Positions 11,064 to 22,200 of a DNA stretch of 37,257 nt are shown piece by piece. The position numbers and the translations under genes were made by a program. A model generated the notes under the pieces. The model had not been told where the DNA came from and made no database searches. It saw only the letters and a list, made by a program, of their open reading frames with translations. This stretch comes from Hofstenia miamia (Eukaryota > Xenacoelomorpha > Acoela). The DNA lies in contig SCFE01000073.1 of NCBI GenBank assembly GCA_004352715.1, positions 1,385,380 through 1,422,636 of the forward strand. The letters are read 5' to 3'. Numbering within the stretch: position 1 is the stretch's first letter; each line of letters begins with the position of its first letter.

Positions 11064-14000
11064 GTTAGTACAAAATTCCTTATTATGAACTCGTATATTT
11101 GTCTATTACTTCAAATACATTAATATATTGATTTTTTTGTCCAAAAAGATTTTTCAACTTCAATTTTTAAAAAAAATAGCTATATTTGGCGTTAAGTAAA
11201 ATATCCAGTTTTTTGTTACTTAGCACCAAATGTAAATTTTAATCATTATGAAAAACAATGATTTGTTTAAATTTAAGCTCAAACATTCTAAATCAAGTAA
11301 AAACAATCATGCATGGTTAATCAAAAAGCAATGAAAAGGCGAAAAAATTATTTTAAAATGAAAAAAGAATTAAACATTTTTATATTTACTTAGCGCCAAA
11401 ATGGATTATTTAACGCCAAAAGCTAACTTAGCGCAAAATATAAATGTATATATTTATATATATATATATATATATATANNNNNNNNNNNNNNNNNNNNNN
11501 NNNNNNNNNNNNNNNNNNNNNNNNNNNNNNNNNNNNNNNNNNNNNNNNNNNNNNNNNNNNNNNNNNNNNNNNNNNNNNNNNNNNNNNNNNNNNNNNNNNN
11601 NNNNNNNNNNNNNNNNNNNNNNNNNNNNNNNNNNNNNNNNNNNNNNNNNNNNNNNNNNNNNNNNNNNNNNNNNNNNNNNNNNNNNNNNNNNNNNNNNNNN
11701 NNNNNNNNNNNNNNNNNNNNNNNNNNNNNNNNNNNNNNNNNNNNNNNNNNNNNNNNNNNNNNNNNNNNNNNNNNNNNNNNNNNNNNNNNNATATATATAT
11801 ATATATACATATATATGAAATAAAAGTATAAAATCTCTTACTATTAACACATTTCGACATTTAATATGTCATTTTCAAGATGATTATGGTTTTTCTTTTG
11901 ATTTCAAAATATATGTATCTTGCTGATGTTCTTTTGTTGGATGTGTAAAAATTTTTGGAATTCTTCAATTCTGGAGAATGCTGAAGCTGAAGAAACAGGT
12001 ATAGGGATATCATCAATTATTACGATAAAACATTAAAAACTTAAAGTTCATCAATTTCATCAAGCAAATGTAGTCTCCATTTCGATATTAAACAAACATG
12101 CGCTACACAATCGCTGTCTGAAATAAATGCCAATTGAACAGAAGTGAATCGAACTAAATCCTGATGTTCTGAATTCAACAAAATACATCCTTATGTGGAT
12201 ATCAGTTAATTAGTCCATAATCACCGTGTAAGTGTCAGGAATGGTGCATCGTGCTGAGCACAACTTGCAATGCGAATTTTGTTTTTTGTGAAGGGTGTCA
12301 GGTTTAATCACAATTATAAAGATTTTTAAAATCTTTTTCAACAAACTCCTCACTCGTGAAATAATAATGATTTTGAAAATTAGAAAACAATTTTCATTGA
12401 TTTAATTGATAGCGCTTTTAATTTACTGGCGGAATAATACCATTAAACACATAAGTAGATCATTGCATGAGAAGAAATTTGCCAATATATGCATTACTAC
12501 CCCACATTTTGAACTATCTCAATAGTTTAGGAGGGAATTTTTCCAAAATGTGGAGAAAACTTGTTATACCACTAAATCATGCTGAGAAGCTTAGGATTAA
12601 TGTAAATGCAAGAATTTGTTAGCCCGTTGACAGCAATGACAGTAAATCATTACAGTTTTTGATAGGATTATTTTGTGCAACATGCACAATTACATAAACC
12701 CTGTAGTAAAACAGTCTGGCGGCACCATCGGCGTGAAGAAACGTCGGCGCTTGTCGCGTCTGCGTAAAGCTCTATTTGGGGTAATTAATATTTTTGAGAG
12801 ACAATATTCTATACTCTCATTGACAATTTTACAATATAGAGAGGGGGTGGGGTGGGGACGGGGAGTTGCAAATTCACTGTAATTTAATCATAATTCAAAA
12901 ACGAGTTTTCTAAAAAGGTGAACACCTCGTTTTATTCAATTATATTTCTTATTAGTTTTAATAAAAACATTAGACTAAAAGAGATATATTTCGCTCAAAT
13001 TGAGCATCGTCAATTTACAAAAATTTCTCTCTAAAGATGCATAATATTTCTTATATACTATGCAAAACCGTACGTCAATTAAATAATTGCAATAATAAAC
13101 CAAAAATCATGTAGGCAATCAAAATACGCTTATTCCATTAAAAATCACAGCAAACTTTTGTATTATTGTATTTGGCTGTAAATTTTACTTGTAATTGTAT
13201 AAATAGATTCCCAATAAATACTTATCATTTTTATAGAATAACTAGGATCATACCCACTGCTTCCTAGTTGAAGAGAGCAGTTAATCGAATCGAATGGGAA
13301 AAAGTTTATGTTTTGATTACACGGAAGCACCAGGTGTAATCTCGTAAGATAAGTGACAGTGCCATCAGGATCAAACCACATTGCGTCGCCTGCATTCGGC
13401 CTGGCTACCATCTGTGATCTGTATACCATTGTATTGGGAGACCATACATAGTCAGTAGCTTCTTCCCCGATCGAAACAGTCCTATTAAAAAACTTGGGAT
13501 ACTTTGCCACTAGAGGCTGTCTCAACTCTCGTAACCGATCATCAATCCATACTTGCTAAATGTTCAACAGTTTCTATACATTTTTAATAATAAATTTAAC
13601 TCAATACCTTCCGTATTTTTGAGAAAAGAATTTCATGATTTACTTATAATTTAGCAAGAATTTAGAGGCACACTTGCAAATTTGTCGAAAAACCTTACTC
13701 TAAGCTGTAGTAAAATGAACACATTCTCCTAGCTTTTTTAATAATTGAGAAATTGACATTTAGCATAACTAGTGAATTTTTTCGATTATTTATTCAGGCA
13801 TTACATGCATTTATAACGATTAGCATTATTCTTTAAAGGCTAGTGTTACCAAGACCTTAGAGTATTCTAAAGTAGCGTCAATGCTACTAATAATAAAAAC
13901 AATAATAAGCTTCGATTACAATAATCATTGAAATATTAAAAATACTAATAGTAGTAGTAGTACTTCACACACTCGGAGCAGTATCTTGAGGTATAATAGG

Positions 14001-17000
14001 TAATATGAGGATTTAGGATTTACAAAATTGTGTAGGAACAGCAGTAAGAAAAGGCAACATCTAGTCTTCGAGAACGCTCTCAGACTTAATGAAAACTGAC
14101 GAGTTTTCTAAGCTGGATTCACACCAATATCACGTTGTGAGGAAGACATAATAATAATAAAACAAAATTCATTATAATAGCACGTAGTCATAACGACGTA
14201 CTAATAATAATAATTAAATACTTTATTAAAATAGCATGAGCGGTATCGTGGCTCTAATTAAAATTTGTTAGGTATTACTTAAAGAAGAAAGAGGCGTTTT
14301 TTATAAATATACTTCTCATTCTTCTGGACTACTTTACGATGAGAGATCTATATTTCATATAAGCTTTTTAAAATTAGAACTCTCAAAAACTGAGTTACAA
14401 TTATAGTCGAAAAATATTTTGTTGTTGTTCTATAAAAGTATTGCATAAAATTGTCCCTATGTTAAATGAATAATTTGAAATGAAAAATTCAATATATATA
14501 TTATATATTAAATAATGTATTAAATAGGAACATGGAAAAATATTTAATATCAATCGATTGGATGATTTTTTTAAATATATTAATAAATCAACAATTTTGC
14601 AAAATTGAAGTAAATTATTATTTAGTCATCGCTTTCACTGCCTGAATTGCGACTAGCTCTCTGGCTTCTTTCATTTTATTCCGGTTTTCATATATTTTAA
14701 TATTATCTATGATTCTGGATTTTACTTCAGAAGTTGTGATATAAGGAAAAGGACTTTTCAATATTTCGAATTTCCTCAAATTCATTGCAACTTCATATGG
14801 ATTTTCACCGGTTTCTGTGTCAGGAATTGCGTATAGACTTCCACAACAAACGAGATCCACGCGCAAATGATTTAAATATTCCATTGTTAATTTTATGGGT
14901 GCATCTATTACCACTTCGTCTACATAGCAGCATGCCAAAACTGCAAGAGTTCTTTCATGGATATTCATTATTGGACTGGTTCTAGAATTTGCTGTATTAC
15001 CACTGTGAATTCCAACTATTAGATAGTCTCCTAATGCCTTCACTTTCTTTATAATACCGAGGTGTCCAGCATTAAAAAGATCAAATATACCATCAATATA
15101 TAAAATTTTAGCTCCGGGTGAAGGCTCTTCAGTGTTACAAAACTGGGAAATTTTTCTAGCAGTTGTGACAAATCTGGAAGTATTCGTAAATGGTGAATGC
15201 GCGAAGGATTCAAAATTTGCTTCTGATATACAGTTCTGGTCAGCATTTTTAAATAAATTTTTTGGAAATTGCTCATTGTTTTTATGATTTCGCAGTATTC
15301 TGCTTACAATGTCCGTAGTTGAAACGCCTTGTGTGCGAGGAATTTCTCTGTAGCGACCTGCGGCTTTAACCTCTGCATAACTATCTTTACCATCTACAGT
15401 AAGTGTAATGTCATCTCCGTGTACGCAAAAGTCACAATTGTATTTATCAAGTGTTTCAATAGTTGTGAGATAAGGGGCTTCTTCAATAACCTCATCAACC
15501 CATTTAATAGCACGCACCATCTCATATCGTTCTTTCTCTTTAAAAACAGGAGGTCCTTTATGTCGCGTAATTTCTTCGTCACTATGCACACCAACTATTA
15601 ACACATCACCAAGCTTCTTTGCTTGGCGCAAAGAATTAGCATGCCCATAATGTACCATGTCATAGCAGCCATCGCACCACACACGAACTGGATTTTTATT
15701 CATTTCTATTATATATTCCCACAAAATTTGTAATGATAAACAGAATGCAATTCAAAGTAAAATTCTTAATGCTAACATAGAGCATGTTGTATTATATGTA
15801 ATAAATATTGCATCTAAACACGAAATATTATACCACTCCATTAAAAAATGTTCCTGCAATTTCAGGTCAGAAAATTATTTTTGAATGTGCATTACATCGT
15901 TAGGAATTACTTGTAAGATTAGCCTACCAATACAAAATCTTTAGTTTGGTTTCTAAAAATACATAACACAGACATTGCATTTTAAAAACACAGTATGGGA
16001 TATACATCTAGACCATCAACCCTCAATTATCCGCAATCCTTTTATTCGCCACCCTCTGGTTACGCCGACTTTTTTTGGCATTTCAAGCAGGCAAGACATC
16101 GCTTACCCGCAGACTTCGCCTTCGCTTTCTCCCGAAAATATGTTGATCACTGATGGCGACGGCTAATCTAGTATGACTGTATGTATGTAGATGGATAGAT
16201 AGATAGATAGTAGCATATGTTGATATATAAATTTATCAATTCAAAATAGATTAAAGTGCTTACACATATATGGAAAAAATGGGACGTTCCTTCTTTCGAT
16301 TTTGAATTTCCAATAGAAAAAATTGTTGCGAGTTAACCATTCGTTCAGGTAATATTTATCTCATTGCAACAAAATGGAAGTCAAATTTTTGAAAAAGAAA
16401 TTTTGGATAGGCCAGGCACAATTAATAGCCAGAAATATTGGAAAGTAGTCGAAGAGTTATCTGGCTATGACGTGGCGGTCATGTATGAATTGTTCTAGGC
16501 CGTATAGTTCAATGTTGGAGTTATTGGTATAAACGATTTTACTCTAATAACTATTTGACATAGTAAGAAAATGACGGCACCATTTTACTCGGACACTTTG
16601 TTGCTTCACCAACAGTTTGGGCATTGAGCTGCAACTCTCCTTACCAGATAAACACTATTGAGGATCCAGACGGCTTGATTCTGGAGCAAGAAGTGATAAC
16701 TCAGTTATTTTACACATTTTTCATGATATGATTCAAATCCTATAATGACCTCCTAATTCTTGGGACACTAACCCTGTGGAAAATGCCTGGATATCGTTGA
16801 AAGTATACGTTGAGAGAAAAACTCAAAAACAAAACAAGAATTGATTAAAGAAGTTTGAGAATGTCAACATATATTCATGGCAAGAGCAAGGACAAATTTG
16901 ATAAATTCGATTTTCAGGCGTTTGTCGAAATGGATTGAAAACAGAGGACGAAAGTTGGATCATATTTTGTTGTCGATCTGGTAAACTATTTTAAACAAAA

Positions 17001-19226
17001 TGTCTGTGTTAATAATCTGTTTTTGAGAAAATTAAATTTTTTAGCCTGGTTTTTTGCAATTAGATATACATGTATAATGAAGTGAATTCTTTTTCTTATT
17101 TTCAAATATTCTTTTAGATAATTCAAATTTTCGTTCGCCAATGAGAGGACTGCTCCTGATTTCTGGCAAGATACAAATGGCTCTTTTCCTAACTTTTTCA
17201 AGCATGTCTTCAGGATAATTAGGTAATGATATATATATATATATATATATATANNNNNNNNNNNNNNNNNNNNNNNNNNNNNNNNNNNNNNNNNNNNNNN
17301 NNNNNNNNNNNNNNNNNNNNNNNNNNNNNNNNNNNNNNNNNNNNNNNNNNNNNNNNNNNNNNNNNNNNNNNNNNNNNNNNNNNNATATATATATATATAT
17401 ATATATATACCGGGTAGGCATACGTAAGAACAGACTCAATAGTTGAATAGTAAATCATTTTTTGGATTCATGTTTAAATCACTAAGACTACGCAGTATGT
17501 GGAGGCGTCTGAATGCTGCACGAATGATTCGGGATATTTGCGAGTTTTATTTAAGTTGCGAATGCAAATACAGACTCAGAAATGCGATTTGATCATGTTG
17601 AGATATAAGACATTTTGTAATGTTCATATGAAAATTTCCAATTACCATCAAATTCGATTTGCTAAAATTAATCACCATATTATTCTGAGAAATCTTTTTT
17701 TAACATGTTTGTGTATTCAGTTTGGCGGGCGTCGTAATATTTTTAAGAATTGGAGTAACGACAGTAATATCATCTGCGTATTTACAACTACATTCTTTTT
17801 ATATTAATATTAAAAATCTATTAGATAGATAGAAAAAAGTAGAGGACCCAAAGCTTCGCACACCTGCATATGTTGAACAATCCAAAAAGCAACAAGCGAA
17901 AATTTTGTTTCAGGAGTAAATTATTAGGTTTAAAAATATAACAAAATTAGAATTTGTATGCAACATTTGCAATTAGTACTTTGCATAGTGCCCATAGGCG
18001 TCGTAAATCGGCTTGATTTAAACTTGAAGAAATTTCTTCAGATTCTCAATGAATGAGTCTGGGATGTTAAAAAAACTCCTCTTGAATTAGCTCCCATAAT
18101 TCAGAAATGTTGGTTGGATCACTTCTTGAAACATTTTCAATTATATTTAAATCATGTAACTGAGCAGGCCAATTATTGAAATTTGGAACTGCATTTGCTT
18201 CAAGAAATATTAGAGTTTGTCCAATTTGGAGCAGGTTGCCCCCTCTTTTTGCATAATTTTTGTGTCTTCAAAGAATGTCAACATATTATCTTCAATATCT
18301 GGACGTTTGTGCGACTATCCATGCTGCCAACAGCGTCGACTAGTTTCATGATCCAGCGTATTTGTTATACCCTCATGCCATGACACAACCGCCTCCAAAC
18401 TTTATTGTTTTCAGAGTTTTTTTGCAGTGTTCTCTTGAAGCGTTACGTGGCCGTCATGTATGAGTTGTTCTAGGCCGTATAGTTCAATTTTGGAGTTATT
18501 GGTATAAACGATTTTACTCTAATAACTGTTTGTCATAGTAAGAAAATGGCGGCACCATTTTACTCGGACACTTTGTTGCTTCACCAACAGTTTGGGCATT
18601 GAGCAGCAACTCTCCTTACCAGATAAACACTATTGAGGATCCTTCTGATAGTTTGATAGCTGACTTCACTATTTTGGGTCTAATTCTGCCAAAGCTCAAT
18701 GGCTGTAGGCATGCTATTCAACGTGCGTTTTGAGTGTTGCCTAACATTTGACGGTCGACTTTTTCTTAGCTAAGTACTGTTTGCTGCTTTAAAATGATTG
18801 ACAAAATCCTGAATAATTGACTCTGTGGGTTCACCTTCTTTCCAAATCTGTCCAATTGTCACAGCAGCAAGATTCTTTGAAATAGTAAGCTTACATATAG
18901 TTTGGGGATAATTGTCACATGCATGATTCACTTAAATCACCTATCAAAAACAATACAGATTTGCTGTGAACAATGAAATAGTTAAGCAAAAAAAGTTGGC
19001 AGAGAAAATATGGGATAAACTTGGTGTGCGAACCTTTTTGTCCAGGAGTGTACGCCTGTTGAAAACAAAAACATCCTAGAATTCTTGTACTATTATTGTT
19101 AACATTTTATTTTTCACCTGAAAAATAATTAGGCATGTGATGTATCTAATGTACCAAAAATATTGTGACATTATGAAATATCACTTCTAGAAGTAACACA
19201 ATAATAATTTCATTCAACTATTCGAA

Positions 19227-19261
<35 letters not shown>

Positions 19262-22200
19262 GGGCCATAAGTAGTCGATGAAATTAAAACAAATTACTTA
19301 AAATTTTTATCTACTTAATACAGAGAAGGAAAGTATCACTCTAAATGATGTCTATTTGACAAAATGCACTTTTCTATACGACTTGGCACAGATGTACAAA
19401 TAGACTAATACAATTTTTCATTGAAATCGCTGAATGCATCAATGGTTCGCTAAACTTTGACTAAGAACTTGATGACATTTTCTTTTATTATGTCCCACAC
19501 AGAATAGTTTATTGGCGTAACATCCGGACTTCGTGCAGGCTATGTGAAGAATCCCCTTGTTCCAATCCAGCGCCCAGAAAATTCACTATCAAATGCATCA
19601 CTCACTAGATTAATTAATGAGATGTTGCGCAGTTTTGTTGCTACGTTACCATTTCCACTAACGAACCTCCTCTAACAGCAGAGAAAGCAAAGTTTGTTAT
19701 CATATCAAGATATATGGTAACTTTGACAGATCAATCCAAAAAGGACGTTAGTTTCACTTGCTATATACCGGTACAAATTATATTAAGTCGGGTTCCGTAT
19801 GGCCACCTATATATGTATATATATATATATATATATATAAAAATTTACAATATTTTACGACAAGACTTTAACAACAACGTATGACTTATTACGTTATAGG
19901 AAGTTATGACAAATCATTTGCAACGAGAAAATGCATAACAAAAAATGTTTTTATGCTATATGACCGCCTTCTTTCACAATAACTGCCTTCAAACGTCTCC
20001 TGAAACTTTCACATGTCTTCTTCAAATACTCAGGAGACAACCTCTCCCATTCTTGTGTAATAGTTTCTTTGAGCAAGTCGACATTGCTGTGCGATGTTCT
20101 ATTGGTAGCATTTTGTAAAAGGCTCCAAAAAGAATAATCCAAATGGTTTAGGTCTGGGCTAGAAGGTGGCCATAAACACGACTTCCAAAAATTACAGAAA
20201 TTTGATTTGTAAAATTCTTGTATTTTTCTTTCTGTGTGAGCCAGGGCACCATACTGTGTCCATACATAATTTCCATTTTGTATATATAGGGCCTCAGTGT
20301 GCTAGAATAGTTATGACATCAACATGAGTAATATTTTAAAACAAGTGACTCAATTTTACTGAGTAANATATATATATATATATATTGGTTAGCTTTCAGT
20401 TTATTACCATAACGGTTTAGGAAATCTAAAAAGACCACAATGCCTAGTATAGATGGATGCTATAAATCATGTCAAAAGAGGCCAATTGATTTTGAAGTAG
20501 TAACATTATTGCAGTTTAATAAATAGTTTGGAACTAGTACTTTTCACGTGCATCAAAATTAGTGAACTTAGAAAAAACACTTAGCAATATATATTTAATA
20601 AACTTAATGCTGCCGATTTAAATATTACATGAATATTTTTAAGAAATTTAAATAAATATATTTTTTGCTACCGTGATTGATACTGCTTTATGTAAAGGAT
20701 TTTAATATATTGCTTGTTAATGACATATACTTGAAAAACGTGCTTTAAATAGTCTTCATTGACCAATTGACCAATTAAGCGTAGCTTTAGCCTCAAACTA
20801 CATTATTGGGCACAAGTGGTAAACAAAAGAAATGCTATTTGTCCCTTGATACGATTCAAATAAGAATGGGTCCCCATTTCAAGCTAAGAATCATTATTTT
20901 AAAGCATAATTGACAGGAAGCCATTTTTGTTAGATTAGATTTACTAATTTAATATTCAGTTTCCATTCGATGAATTATCTTTTCAATTTCTATAAATCTG
21001 TCAATAATTAGCTTTTTAAATGAATTTATTAATACAAATCTGCAATTTTGATTTAGAAATATATTAAGCAATGGGTTTTTGAATATTTGTAAAATTTCGG
21101 TTATGAAGATGCACAAAACTATTTTTAACTGAGCCTTAGGTTGTAAGAAAGGAACAAAGTAGGCATTTATTTGTAATTACAATATAGTAATACAATGAAT
21201 GGTTTTTTGCCAGTTCCTTTTAGACATTATTGACTTTTGAAATTCGCAAAATCAAGTTTAAATAAAAATTTTATTAAGCTGATTATCAACAATTCACAAA
21301 AAATTTTAACCTCCTATAATGAGGTTATATTTTTTCGGAATTTTTTTATCAGCTAGAAAAAAAACTGTCTGAAATATAGCTTTAAACGGAGATGTGTCTT
21401 AGCCCAAAAACAATAAATTAAATATTCAGGTTCATCCAAACAATAGTTTACTGTTTTCGGCATAATTCATTATTTTCTACTGTTCTCAAATATTTAATAA
21501 TATTTTGTGTTGTGTGCTAACAACGTTTCCTGAATATCAATTCTGTGTCAATGCAGAGCTGAAATTGAGGCGATATGCTAAAATATAGATCAGTTCAGAC
21601 CTCACTGAATTTCCTTATGAAGTCCGAGTTACATTCAAATGAATTTTATTAGCTTCAAGAACAACGAAAAGTTTGACCCAAACTTAAGTGGAAATAGAAA
21701 ATTGGCCGGATGTTAGCTCATTTGCAACCCTATGCCAAAGTGGAAACATAGAGACAGACATTTACTGGATTTACATTTGCTGAGCCGATTCAAGCTTGTG
21801 TCTAGTTATTGCAAATGATAGACCGAAATTTCAGATTTGGTTTGGATTTTCACAGCATAGTACACGTCTACACGAATACACCCTGATGCAGTAAATGCCG
21901 TAGAACTGTAAACAATGCATTCAAACTAAAATTTACAATTCTTAGCTTGTAAATTTTACATTGTGTTATAAAGTGTTTCATGCTTACTGAAATTTATGTT
22001 GTAGAAACCGGAAAATGGGTGAGGGGAGATTTTACATTAATGAAGTTCTCAAAGAATGGGGACCGGTGATTAAAATTTCTTAGACTTCTTATAATACTTA
22101 TTTTTTCGAAATCTCTGATTTGATTGGTTAACGCCAATTCTGACAAGGGAATACAAATCACAAGTATGGGATTCCTTCAAAATTGAAAATATTAAGATAT

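Larger units (their letters stand above)
10041..13253 (-). other. Channel intron 2
   Basis: This intron has no recognised gene. It holds (TA)n runs at 11022-11056 and on both sides of a 312-N gap (11479-11790). A short GC-richer patch at 12715-12880 contains an open frame with no recognisable motif. Confidence 0.7.

Noticed and set aside
11401-11860. Several overlapping 118-145-codon frames across the first large gap
   Set aside because: They are Tyr-Ile repeats from (TA)n plus unknown residues from Ns; not coding.
12673-12882. 69-codon plus-strand frame with a basic KKRRRLSRLRK stretch
   Set aside because: Short, low-complexity ending, no family resemblance, and inside a channel intron.
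14785-15601. Plus- and minus-strand frames overlapping the cytidylyltransferase
   Set aside because: They lie inside the well-supported enzyme gene in other frames and have no motifs of their own.
15704-15724. Seven-codon upstream extension of the cytidylyltransferase
   Set aside because: It begins with TTG, not ATG; the ATG at 15703 fits the family's N-terminus better.
17041-17458. Frames of 63-132 codons across the second (TA)n/N gap taken as whole proteins
   Set aside because: Only the ends match LINE RT C-terminal motifs; the middle is microsatellite and gap.
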